Below are positions 42,801-55,300 of a stretch of 64,000 bases of DNA, piece after piece. Position numbers and translations under genes: made by a program. The DNA is from Pempheris klunzingeri (lineage: Eukaryota > Chordata > Actinopteri > Acropomatiformes > Pempheridae), in assembly GCF_042242105.1 (NCBI RefSeq), contig NC_092028.1, forward strand, positions 13,625,338 to 13,689,337, written 5' to 3'. Positions within the stretch are counted from its first letter, which is position 1; the number at the start of each line of letters is the position of its first letter. The notes beneath the pieces are model-generated. The model saw only the letters and a list, made by a program, of their open reading frames with translations, was not told the DNA's origin and did no database searches.

Positions 42801-43745
42801 GATCATATCAAGTTTATTCTGGTCTTTTTTCCCACAGCCATGCAAATTGAATCTGACACTTGTAAATGGTGCTACACTGGGTGCAGAGGGAGTCTTCGAG
42901 AGCCTCTCTCTCAGCTCAACAACTGTGCTGTATCAGGATCAGAACTGAACATACAGGTCACTTTGAAACAGGAAAACTCAGCACAAAAGCCACTTTGTCT
43001 CTTTAGTGTGTTTTTTTTTGTTTGTTTCCAAGAGCTTACCATATCTGCACGTGGCCCCTGATAGGAGCGGGGTTTGCAGCACTGAGAATCCTTGCGGTAA
43101 ATAATGGACAGCAGCACCAAGATTACCACAAAGAACACGAGAGAAGAAACTGCAAGAGAGAAGGAAAAGTTTGTTAATCACGGTTAAACAGACACTCTGG
43201 CGCTCCTGGCTTAACCACGCAAAAATAACTTGTAAAAAAGAACAGTTTTGTTCTTAAATCTGTGAATTTGGCTAAGTTTGGTGGATGAAATATCAGCTGA
43301 TTCACTTTGAATACATTTGATTGACAGTGTGTCCCAACACTTTGAACACTTGAAGGTGTAATGTCACTCATTTTGCTCTGCCTGTCTATCAGAAACAATG
43401 ACAGCATGAAAATAATGGACCTGATTGACTAATTTGTCATTAACTGTAATTAAGTTTAGAGCTTTGACTTCAAATTGTGACAATCAAATTAGCTGCTATC
43501 TTGTGTCACCACATGAATGAATAAATTATCTAGTACAACCCTTATCACAAGAGCAAATATTAAGCAGAAATCTCCATCCACACAGATGTTTCAGGTCTTC
43601 AAATCTGTTGGATGTCAGATGATTAAAGGATTTCTAGCAGGATTTGGACAGTTTTAAGGTTTTACTTACAGGATGCAGCGACCACTGTGAGTTGATCCGA
43701 CGTCAGCTGTGAGGAGGGGATGGTTGGACTTGCAGTTGTGGACAT
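38412..43745 (-). CDS. Single-pass membrane protein with two PPxY motifs
   Basis: Five exons on the minus strand join in phase to 204 aa: 43745-43670, 43149-43040, 40777-40691, 40542-40369 and 38579-38412. The short Ser/Thr-rich N terminus has no cleavable signal. One hydrophobic segment lies at residues 21-43 and is followed by RKDSQCCK, so the long C-terminal region should be cytosolic. That region has two PPxY motifs, PPQY (65-68) and PPTY (151-154), plus LPSYESV and a basic stretch KKDRQRQ. PPxY motifs bind WW domains, notably of NEDD4-family ubiquitin ligases, so an adaptor or cargo role is plausible. In human, TMEM92 sits next to XYLT2 and is also a small single-pass protein with proline-tyrosine motifs, but I see no convincing overall sequence similarity from memory. 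A CpG-rich region with TGACGTC lies upstream. Confidence 0.82.
39757..39797. repeat. (TG)n microsatellite in intron 4 of the PPxY gene
   Basis: About 20 uninterrupted TG units on the plus strand. Valine/cysteine-rich open frames through it are artefacts. Confidence 0.95.
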
Positions 43746-45987
43746 TTCTTCAGTGTGAACTGTTAATGTTCCCTTTAAAAATCCTCCTGAACTCATCAGG
43801 CCGCACACAAAGGCTCTCATTTCATAGAAAGAAGCGGAGATCAGCTGTGTCTCTCATCGTCCCCTCGGTCCACATGACAGTCCACATGCGCTCTGGAAGT
43901 CGCTCTCAAACTCTCCGCTCGGTAAACATGGCTCAGCGCGTTATGAGCCCATGAAGGCGCACTGACGCCCTCTCCCTACCGCGTGACGTCGCTCTGGCTC
44001 CACGTTTGGTTCATGGATCAACCCTGGCAGGGGGGCATCAGCCACTAAGGCCAGCAGACTCATCACCACGACTAATTGACATGGATTTTTTTTTTTTTAA
44101 TGTGCAGAGGAGATGTCTGACTTGGGGAAGGGCTCTCCAAAAACAGCAGTATAACACACTCGTGCGTAATTTGAACATCTAGACTCGTTGCTTCCACTTC
44201 CGTCTAATTACTGGCATCCAGAGCAGACACTGGATGCCTGAGCTGGAGCCCCGTCACCCTGGAGACCGTGGGGGTCCCGTCCTGAGATGATTTCTATACA
44301 GACAAAGAGCCAGAGTGTAGCATTAGTATTCATGGATGGCAACTATGGAAAATATGCACTCTTTTTCAACTTATACTGCCAGTCGATGCCCCCAAAACTG
44401 TTGTATTTCAGCATTTCCTCTTTCTTTTTGGGTGAATCACAAGCATTGGGGACTACTAGAGAAAATGCTGTGACATGAGAAATGTCTCACATTTTAAAAA
44501 AAATTTATTTTAATCTAAAGTGGACATGACCTTGATCTTCCAAGTAATAATAGTTAGTTAGATCTTAACTGTAGTATAAGGCAACCTGCAGAATGAAGCA
44601 CTGATACTATCTATGATCATGAACAAATATATATGAAGAGAAAATACAGATTACAGTTGTAAAATAATTAAAGTATGAGCAGGAAAAATAGTGGAAATCT
44701 TGGTTTATTCATAGTGACCTGGCTGAATTTATCTTGAAGAATTGATCTAATATGATTACTTAATTTGATATGTATATCATAAATATGCAGCCTGTGCTTT
44801 TAATCTAGAGACAACATTTGTCAGGGTGGAAATGGATCGCTCTGATTAGTGCTTTCTGAAAAGGATCAATACATTCTATTATAGACCGAAGGCTGCATCA
44901 GTTCTACATACTGCAAATGTCATTAAACGTATTTGAAGAGAAGGAAGTCAACTAGGACTTGAGTCTGATTAGAGGGGGCGCAAATTATGAGGCATTCAAG
45001 GATGAGAGGAATGTTGTAAAGTCACATTGTCACATTTTATAATAAAACCTCTGTAGAGCAACTTCAACACAGAATACTGGCTAGATTATTTTTCAGTCCT
45101 CGAAGAATGAAAGAGTTCAGGAACACCTCTATTGGTTTGATTTACGTGTAACAACAACCTCACATTTTAGTTTTATATGATTTATATGTGGATCTGCAAA
45201 ACACACTCAATCCAAGAGATGACAGGTAAAGTGTCAATAAGGATATTAGTGATTCACAAATGTTTGTTCTTGTGACCCCTTGAAATAATATAACTGTAAC
45301 TCCTCATTGCTCTGTCCTCAGTGTGGACCTGTCTTTGAGTATTTCCCTCCTGGATCGCTTCATTTAGAGGATTTTTAGAGGCCTGGATTGGTTGGAAGCA
45401 TCCAGTATTTCATCATTTAAGCAAAAATCTGAAAAATATTGCCTAGAAGGTCCTTAAAGAGATTCCCAGATTCCGAACCCATACGTTAAATGGGTGAGTT
45501 ACACTTTTTTAATTGCATCTTTGTTGTTTCTGTCATTAGGCTGCGACTTTCTGACTTAAAGGACATAATATGAATCACAAATTTGATTGTGAACATTTCA
45601 GAACTTCAGATGTGATCTAGGTGTAGTCATAGGTATATATCTATAGCTATGCAACTCACCAACAATGATCCTTACAGTCAATCTGTTTATATTATTGGCA
45701 TTGCTTACATTTTGAATTTAAACTTTTGATTGACCTTATTGATTATTTTACACGCCTATTTGCACTCTTGTTTACTTTGTCTGCAGCAGAACAAAAGGAG
45801 GAGTAAAAGTGACAGATTTCTTTTTAATACCAAACCAGCCTGCAGACTGCCTGCTAAACAGACGCACAATTAAAATGTCTCTGCAGAAGAAACTTTGCGT
45901 CAAACTGAAGACGCCGGAGCGACACCGCGTGCACGCGCAGTTCAGAATGCGCCGTGCACGCGCTCCCCGTCACCAGGAGTCGGAAAA
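43746..45987. other. Intergenic between the PPxY gene and xylt2 (divergent promoters)
   Basis: The two genes are head-to-head about 2.2 kb apart. CpG-rich DNA lies at both ends (about 43850-44040 and 45890-46120), matching two separate promoters. The middle is AT-rich with no exon or recognised repeat. Part of it may be conserved noncoding sequence, but I cannot test this. Confidence 0.55.
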
Positions 45988-46293
45988 ATGGTGGCCAGCG
46001 CTCGAGTGCAGAAGCTGCTCCGACGGTACAAACTAGCGATCGCCGCCGCGTTAACCATCCTCCTGGTCCAGGGGCTTGTGGTATGGAGCCTGAGAAGTCT
46101 GGAGGAGGGCGAGGCGGAGGTGAGCTGCGGTCCGGCCGGTTGTTTCTGGGTTTAATTGCAGAGCTAGCCGTTAGCACCGTTGGTTAGCTCGCTGTGTGTT
46201 ATGATACAGTAGCGTTAGCTGATGCTAGCTAAGTTAGCAGAGACAACAGCGCTGCTCCGAAACATTTCTGTAGCACCGGACCAGCCCTGTCCC

Positions 46294-46325
<32 letters not shown>

Positions 46326-49300
46326 GTCTGTCTGAGTGACCACCAGACCAGGACACACTGGGCAACACCATCACTGTGAGATTACTGGTACTGGTAGTGC
46401 TCGTTATGTGGTAGTTAACTTGTCTGAGCAGTGGTTTCTTCACACTGGTCTTCTGATAGTCACTCAGTTTTATTTGGAGTCACTGTGATGGAGCTAAAGA
46501 AAACGATACAATTGGCAGACAGACCAAACGGACAAACCCATGTTACTCATCTAAGAGTAAGAAGATGAATATGAAGTGATGCAACTCTTTGGAAACTTGT
46601 GGAAACTCTGCTGTGATTCATTGTCCCAGGATATTCAGCATCTGTGCTGCTGCTTCTTCTTCTACTTCTTCTTCTGTGTATCCACCTGAGGCCTCTCTCA
46701 GTGAGGCTGCTCTGTCTCCGTGACCTTCACTGAGCTTTGAATCCCACCAAAACACCCAGAGAGGCAGCATGTCTCAGGGATAAAGTCAAGCAGAGAGGTG
46801 CCTCCATTACATACCCCTGAAACAATTAGCTACCGTGGGAAGCTTATCTCTGTGGCTGCCCGGCACACCTGGAGCGCACTACCTCGAGGCACTGACTGTT
46901 CCTGTTCTCCCTCTAAATATGGGAAGGAGAGCTGTTAACAGATGGGACCCGAGAAGCACTGTGCGTTGTGATAGTCACAGGAATGCAAGCTGAAACCTGA
47001 GTTGGGAGCCGTGGTTGCTCACGATCATGACATGTCAAGCATGGGCTGTGTATAATATTCCTCCTAACATTGATAGATTGCAGATCTGTGCCCAGAGGCT
47101 GAGGCAGGCAGGCAGGCAGGCAGGCAGCAGATGTAATGCAGTGGCTTCAGTGGAGGAAAGAAGTTTTACCCTTTGATCAGTGGCATGTATCCACCAAGGC
47201 AATGATGTGGATCAATTTCCCTTGGGGACATACTTCAAGTGTGTCATTGTGACAAAGCAGGCAATGTGACAATGTAATACGCCATGCTGCAAGAGCAGTG
47301 TTCCTCTTTACTGCTCTCACCTGTTTGCATTCAGGCTTAAACATGCTTCAGCAAAGATATAGAGGAATGTCTGTAGGAGTCTGTGGTTAGGCTAACTGTC
47401 TAGGACTGTAAAGGAGCATAACTGTAAAGTGCACACTTACAATATCTTGATTTTTTTCATTTTATTAATAATCTAATTTCAAATGTAGTTTTTTTTGTAA
47501 ATGAATAAGTTAAAGTAGGAAACAGGAGTCATTTATTCGTGGTTAAGTGTTGCTTCAGAAATGTGACACTGGTGGTCAATGCTCATGTCAACCTGACATG
47601 CAACTATGTTGGCAGACGTCTGTGCAAGGGTCAGCGCACGCTCGCACAGGGTGTTTGCATGTTGGCAGATTCACGGATGCAGAATCAGATTTCAGGCTTA
47701 CAAATGCATAGTAATCGTCGCTTCAGCTCTGAACAGTGCAGCGGCTGGATGGTCTCTGCATTAACTCACGTCTGCTTTACTCAGCGGCTCACCGTGCATG
47801 TGTGAACACAGCCACGTGTGCTATATTAATACTCTTTTACAGACGAGGGGAAGGATTTTAGGACAGTAGCTCCTACAGAGCTGAGAGCTCGCTGCTGCTT
47901 CCCGCTTCAGCAGATGGCGACGCTGATATGGTTTCACTTCACTTTAATTGGAAAGTAAAGAGGCCGCCTGGCTTGCCTTTGAATCAATACGTTTTTGACA
48001 TGATGGTGTTAATTAAAGGCTATGAAAACGAATGATAAGGAAAATGCCAATGCTGCGTGTGTGTCTTCTGTGTGAGAACATTTACTCTAAAAGTAAGTAG
48101 TGTCTTTATCAATGTAAGCTGACAAAAGGCTTGGATCTTCACTTGTTTATATTCATTTTGCAGCTCTGAGCCACCATAGAAAGAAAAAATGTTACAGCTG
48201 TTGGAGAAAATGTTAATATTCAAAAGTTTTGATGTAAAGTTCATCATAATTCCTAACATATGAACTGCTTTAGTGCTACAAAACTAAGATCCAAGTCAGA
48301 ATTTAAGTCTTACCCTTTGCTGTTTTCTAGTTTTGTGGATATACTAAAGGTTTACATGCATATAAAAAGGGGTATTGTCCTGAGGAATCAGATTATTGTA
48401 GCCATTAAACCCAATAATGGTGTCACTGGAAAAACAGTAGTCTGCAAACATTTCCTTAGAGTTTCTAATTTCAGGTGCAGCTTTAGTTGGACATTGGATG
48501 TCATTATTTTAGATGGCTGCTGAGAAAGACACTGCTGTACTGCTTGTCACACTGACCCTTTCTGTACGTGGACAGGACTTGCAAAACTCTCATTAGACAC
48601 CCGGTTGAGCATATACTACATGGCTAATAAATTGGGTTTCTTCAGCAGGAGTCTAGCTGGTGAAATGTTGTCACCTTTTATGTGGATATCCAATCTGTGT
48701 TGATAGTAAATGTAGTTAATTTAAGCACTAAAGCTGAACAAAATCTGTTGTTCTCCTGGCACCAGCGCCTGTAGAGAAACGTAGTTGGGCGGAAGGAAGA
48801 ACTACAGGCTGTTTCAGCTTCATTGCTGTCTTTTTGCGTGCATTGCAATTTAGCTATGTTTCCAACAGCGAAAATGGCATCCAAACATATGACTGCAGAG
48901 GACGTTTGAGGCAGCGTACACGGCTGAAGAAATGCAGCAAAAAGAGGTCAAGATTGCGGCTGCATTAGCCGTACAAGAGGAAGTGGCCGGCGGAGACCCT
49001 CCAGAAGCTGAGGTGCGGCGAGCAAACAGCAACTAGTGGTGCCTTTTCTCAAATGGCCCTTCGATGCCAACAGAAACTGAAGCATTCTGCTGCAATGAAT
49101 TTCAGCGTGGGCAGTTTTTGTTGGATGCTGTTGCTGAGAGTCCATGAAACTGCCTGCGCACAATGCATCCTGGTACATGTAGGCAATTTCCTAATGGCTG
49201 TGGGAGTAGGAAAACTCAGCCTTCTCAGTCAGTGCTGCATGCACTGAGGTATTTATTAGTACAGTTGACTACGTTCGGCATCAACACCAATTGGACATTC

Positions 49301-52300
49301 TTATAAGACATAGCAAAATTTCCCTTCAATGGAAACCTGAGATTAAAGGAACCCAGGTTTCTTGTTTAGGCAGCGTTTAGGACTTAAGGTTTCTGCCAAA
49401 AGCTGACAATAACCAGGCCAATCAAAGTCTCTGAAAGAGGCTTGCCCTGTCTGCAATGGCTGGCATGTAACGGGGCTCCACAATGCCTCTTACTGTAATG
49501 GGTTTGAGAGTGCTGTTGGCGATCAGTAGCTGACTGTGCTGTGTTGGTTGGCAGCTGGCTTATTGGCACTGTGTTATCTGGCTCCTTGTCCTACCACGCA
49601 GCTCCAGTCCCTCTTCTGTTCCCACGTCTCTGGGCTGTCGGGGTGCCAGCGGCGTGAAGCAAGTGAGCCTGCGTTTCGCCATATCGTCTGACAGAGGCAG
49701 AAATCTCTCAGCCCACTCTTCTTCTTCTTCTTCTTCAAGTCCTCATTTTGAAGGGCCTTTTATGTGATCCAATAATCTACCGCGCCAAAGCTGTTAGCTG
49801 TTTGGATAGAAGCTTAAGTCCTGTTTTTTTTTTTTTTTTTCAAAGCCTGCCGTCCAGTTTTGGAGGTGTGATGTGTGCTTGACTGATTCTCTTTGTACTC
49901 TTGCATTAAAATAGTAGGACAGTATAAAACACGACGGTCTAAGCCACCCTTTACCATGAAAGCCAGGACCCAAAGAGAGACTCCGTCCTTTGGGAGAAAC
50001 AAAATTCTTTGTTGGGGAAGAACAGGGGCAGATGGAGACCAAGATTAGTGATGGTTGTGGTGTATCCAACACTGGGTTCTCACACCATTACAAGTTATAC
50101 ATACATTCTAGACGAGTACACAATATTTAGGCTGATGAATTATACACTTTCAAGCTTTTGGAGTTGATCCTTCCCTTAGATTGCGGATAACCACAACTAT
50201 ATGCAAAGTGAGTTCTGTATTTAATGTCTCCTTTAGGGATGTTACAACCAAATATCCCAACTATGGGACGCCTGAAACATTGTGAGTGTAAGAGGATCGT
50301 GATTTGACATTTTGGGGTGTCAGTTAGATCTCAGAGGATGAATTCAAGACACGTTCATAGAATAAAATATATCCTCCTCATCACCCCATCACACACACAC
50401 ACACACAGACAGAAGCCATCTGCTAAGGAATCTCTGTGTAACCTCCTTAATGTCTGAGGTTTCATGCTCAGTTTCCGTGTCTGGATACATTTGTTTGCAT
50501 TTTTTGTTCATGTTCTGCCAGAGGGTGCAGACAGAGGTCTCTGCAGTGAATCACTGGATTCATCATGTGTATTTCTGTGTGTTTGTGTGTGTGTCTATCC
50601 AAAACTGTGCTTTTTGCAGATTAGCTTGCGGAGCTAAGGCAGAGGCTCATCTAAAAATAGCCCAGATCAGAGAAATGGGGGGAAAAAAAAGTAAAACCAA
50701 CACACGTCCTTCCCTCTGGGGCTCTGTCAGCTGTTGTCTTAGTTGTAGTCTTCGTTTACCTTATGTCAGTCTTGGATTGTGAATCAACGCCTCCTCTCAG
50801 TAGGGTTTGTCCAAGATGTTCTCATGGAATGACAACTAGTCTGCATTTAAAACATATGTTCCCCTCTCTCCCCCTCTCCCTCTCTCTCTCTGGCCTGCTC
50901 TCTACTTCTCTCTCTCTTCAGAGAAAAACACGACGGTCTAAGCTGCCTGACCACAACAGCCAGGACCCGAAGAAAGACACGGCACTTTGGGAGAAACAAA
51001 ATTCTTTGTCGGGGAAGAACAGGGGCAGATGGAGCGGCAGGTTGGAGAGAACAGGTGGCACAGCAGCCAGTGCACTGAGGAAGGGCAACGGACGCAGAGG
51101 AGAAAAGGCTAGCATCAGGATTAAGTCTCCCCAGGAGAGGGGGATGACGGGAGCTGGATTCCTCCCTGACCTGTCCAGCAGCCGCAACTTCAGCGAGACC
51201 CGGGGTGGCACAGACGGGGCGGCCAAGTTACCCGCCATACTGGGGGAGCCGGGCAGCGTGGACGGGGCGCACCAAGCCCTCAGCAGTGATTTTGTGCCTA
51301 AATGTGATATCATAGGCAAGGACGCTCTGTCCGCCCTTCATCGCGCGGGCTCACAGCAGTGCCGACAGGAGATCGCCAACATCGTGTGTCAGCATCAGGC
51401 CGGGCAGCTCATGCCAGATGCACTTCCTCAGTTCTGCCCCCAGCTCGGTGAGGAGCCTTTAACATGCGCACAGACAGCGTGATGATGATGCCGAAGGTGC
51501 AGACAGTCTGCACACTGACATTTCCTATCATTCATCAGTTAACGTTTCACTTACTGATAGACTTTCAGACAAAACATTTCTCTTGATTATTATATATTAT
51601 TTTCTCAGTTCTCTTGTTTTATCTCACGGAAACACAGCAAATATATGTTGTTAGAGCCATTTATACAATGGTAACAAAGTTTTTTTTTGGTTCCATAGTT
51701 TCATTGCAGCGTGCTTATTCAGGACCACTAATGACTCGATTGGTTAAAATGTAAAACGTGCTGCATGTGCTTGGTAGATGGTTAAGTTGAGGCTATGGAG
51801 CCTTGAGAGCACAGTAGTCTTTGACCCTGTTTGCCGTATTGTGCTCGTGCTTGTGTGGTATGTTTTTAGCATTTTCTAACAAATTTTAATTTGTTGAGCT
51901 GAAGAACATGGACTACGGAGTTTATTGAAGCGCACATCACTGCACAGCTTGGGTGGTCATTTTCAAGAAATAGAAGGAGACGTACTAACGTGTTTCTCTA
52001 AATGTTTTCATGCATCACTAAAAAAAAAAATCATTAGCAAATTAAAATGAATGAGAGAGATTTTACATACTTGTGACTTTACATTTTTAAGTCAATAGGA
52101 TTTGTTCTAGTAAAACACTAAGAACATAAAACTTTCACCCACTGGGATGAGCACCAAGTAAGAGTTAGACATCCCAGACCCAGCCAATCAAATCGCCATT
52201 ATCTCTGATTTCTATATACAATGAACTGTAGTATAGTGTGGATGCACTGAGACAAAACACACAACCCTCGCCTCTGGTTTGTTTTATGCGTTCCACTTGG

Positions 52301-55300
52301 CGGCATTCATGTGCATGGAAAATTTTGTTTTAGGAACCCCACCCCCCCACCCCATCGACAAGACTGTAATGAATCAGTCCTCCATGTCTCTGTCCTCTTT
52401 GCCCAGGTGTATCAGTTCAGGTGCAGTCTGCTGGCGAGCTGGACAACAGCCTGTCCAAGGTGGAGAACCCTGTCAGAGTGGCTTTCGTGCTGATGGTCCA
52501 TGGCCGAGCTGTACGGCAACTCAAGCGTCTCATCAAAGCCATATATCACCGTGACCACTACTACTACATCCATGTGGACAAGGTAAGCCGTAAAATGAGA
52601 TCAGTGTCTTGACCTGCATACGTTCTCTGTGCTATAAGTACAGATTGTCGTCACAGGTTTCCACGACTGGCGTAATTCTGCATGAATCGTGACAGAAATC
52701 TTCATATAAGAGACAATTCATTCTTCGTCGTGGTTGTGCTGGAGATGTAGCTCACAGTATTGTTTATTTATGCTTTGGCTGAACATTGCAGAGTGCATTT
52801 GGCACCCTGCTTGGTGCCAGCTGCACTGAGCTCGCAAATGCTTTTACCGGTTAGGTCTGCCTGCATTATGAAGGTTAAATTTATCCCACGGGTCTCGCAG
52901 TGTGGTAAAGGGGATTAGCCTGGATAGAGTAAAGTGTGGTTATTCTTGGGGCTGGATTTAGTGGAGGAAAAGTCTGCTATCATGTGCAACTGGAAGGCAA
53001 AAGACAAACGTATGGCTGACTGGTGATACTAAGGCAGAGACCTCAGGTGTGTTTAGTGCAGACGGCAGAGGAACAGGTGCCTTTCGTCAGTGCACCTGTG
53101 TAGCCGGAAAGGTTATCAGGTCCTGGGGAGATGCTCTGTTCTGCTGCCAAGGGACGGTGGAGAGGCTCATTGGAGGCTGTGATGAATAAGAAGTCAGTGG
53201 GACAGACACCATCTTAGACACTTTGCCAGCCAGCCTCATCTATCTCTGAGGCGAAAGCCCGTTTGAGAGATGAGGCTGGAAAACAGGTCATGTTGTACTG
53301 GAATCAGTCTACCAGCTCCTCTGCACTCCACCATGCAAAGCTCTTATTTTCCTGCTGTCTACAATTACGAGCTGTGCTTTTGTGAGTCATTCTGTTGCAT
53401 TTCTTTAAAAACACAACCTGAATACCTCCGGATTCTAGTAGTTGAAGCAGTTCAGGATACATTTAAAGAAATCATTTGGTTCTTGTACTAAAAGTCCACT
53501 CTTTATTTAATACAGGAGTCAGTAGCTTCACCAAATAAAATTTGACTTCACATCCCTGAAAAATTAATTTCCATGTGTCTTTTTCTCTTAAACTGCTCAT
53601 TTGTCACCTGAGGACCTTTTAACTGTGTTTGTTGGGAAACAGGCTGCTTGTTAATTAGTTGGTAATTCATCTAATTCAGCTCCAGTGGGAAATTAAAAAA
53701 GCTCTTTTGAACCCACAGATTTTGGCTTCCTGCTGTTTGCAGATACATGGTCTCACATGCTCACTCGTAGCCATATCTCACACCACTTCTCCTGTCTCTG
53801 CATGAAGCTCGGTAGCTGCTTGGCTCTTTGATTTCTTCCATCTCATCCTTTATTCCCTCTTAAAGTTTAATCCCTGCTTGAAGTTTTTTTTTTTCTCCTT
53901 TAAGCCCAAGTTCATTTAGTTCTTCAGTGTCTTTGTTGGCAAGTGTCACTTTGAGAAGGAAATTTGGTACAAGGCAGATAGTAGCTCATTTTAATTTTCT
54001 CTCGCTATCATCGTGCTGACCCACAATACCAAACACCATGTATCCGTTGTTCAAATTCAGATCAAATTCCCTTCTCTCAACACGAGCCAGCTTTGTGTGG
54101 TTGTCTTGGCACAGCGGCAGCTGCAGATCTGTGGAAGCTAGATGACGGTTCTGATGCAGAAACACAGTTTGCACTCATTTAACCGTTCAACCTTTTTGCT
54201 TTGAAATTCTCCAGCGGTCCGGATACATGCATCGGGAGGTTCTGCAGATAGCCCAGCAGTACCCAAACATACGAGCGACGCCCTGGCGGATGGTCACCAT
54301 CTGGGGTGGTGCCAGCCTACTGAAGGCCTACCTACGCAGCATGCAGGACCTGCTCTCCATGCTGGACTGGAAGTGGGATTTTTTCATCAATCTCAGCGCT
54401 ACAGATTTCCCCACCAGGTTGGTTAGCAGACTAACATCTTTGTCATGTAATTTCCTTCAGGGTCACATAGCTCTTATTTATGTATCCGTGCTATTTGCTC
54501 CCACTATAGGTGGACATTATAGACATATTAACTGAGGAGTTTGAGTCCTCCATTTACAGACAGTATTCATTGGGATGTTTTGAGCAGTTCTAAGCATAAA
54601 CTAATTTTATCATTTGGGGTTTACATCCTCTGAATTGTCAAAAAAAAAATAAGTAGCTGGCATCTCAAACACGAAAGTGCCAGGAAAAACACTGGACCAA
54701 CTGATAGTAGGAAAAGAGAAGAGTAGAGACTTGGATTTCAGTCGCCTCCTCTTTGGTGGGATACTGATATAAACTGCTTTGGCGAGAGCCCTGTCCTGAT
54801 ACCACGTGCTGGTGTTGTTTCATCTGTGGACATAACAAGAGAGGGCAGCAATTTTGTGTGGTTGTGTGTGTGTGTGTGTGCATGTCTGATTTGGGACATG
54901 AGACGAATTCACTGAAATGGGTCTCTCTCATCTTATGTGTTTATCTGTGCATGTGTGTGCTAAATGAATCCCCAGTTAACAGTAATGTTACAGACTGCAT
55001 CTTTGTCTCCCTTTTCTCTGTGTATTCATTATGGTTCAGCTTGTGACACTGGTCATTATCTCTCTGAGTATTGCTGTAACACACCTTCATTAGAAGAGGC
55101 CCGTCCTCAGAGATCCTATTGTGCAGTTATCTATTTTTTAGCTGATTGGTGTTTAGACCTCACCAGCGTATATACATTTTAATCTCTGCTGATTTTGATT
55201 ATGCAGATGAGAGATTATTGCTGAAACATATTAATTTTGCCCGCAATGAATGAAGATCTGTGCGTGCTGAGCTCTGTTTGTTATGTAACTTCTTTATTCC

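Noticed and set aside
48850..49250. Possible coding remnant of a transposon in xylt2 intron 1
   Set aside because: Some codon-like GC-rich sequence exists but stops interrupt every frame and I recognise no transposase or reverse transcriptase motif.
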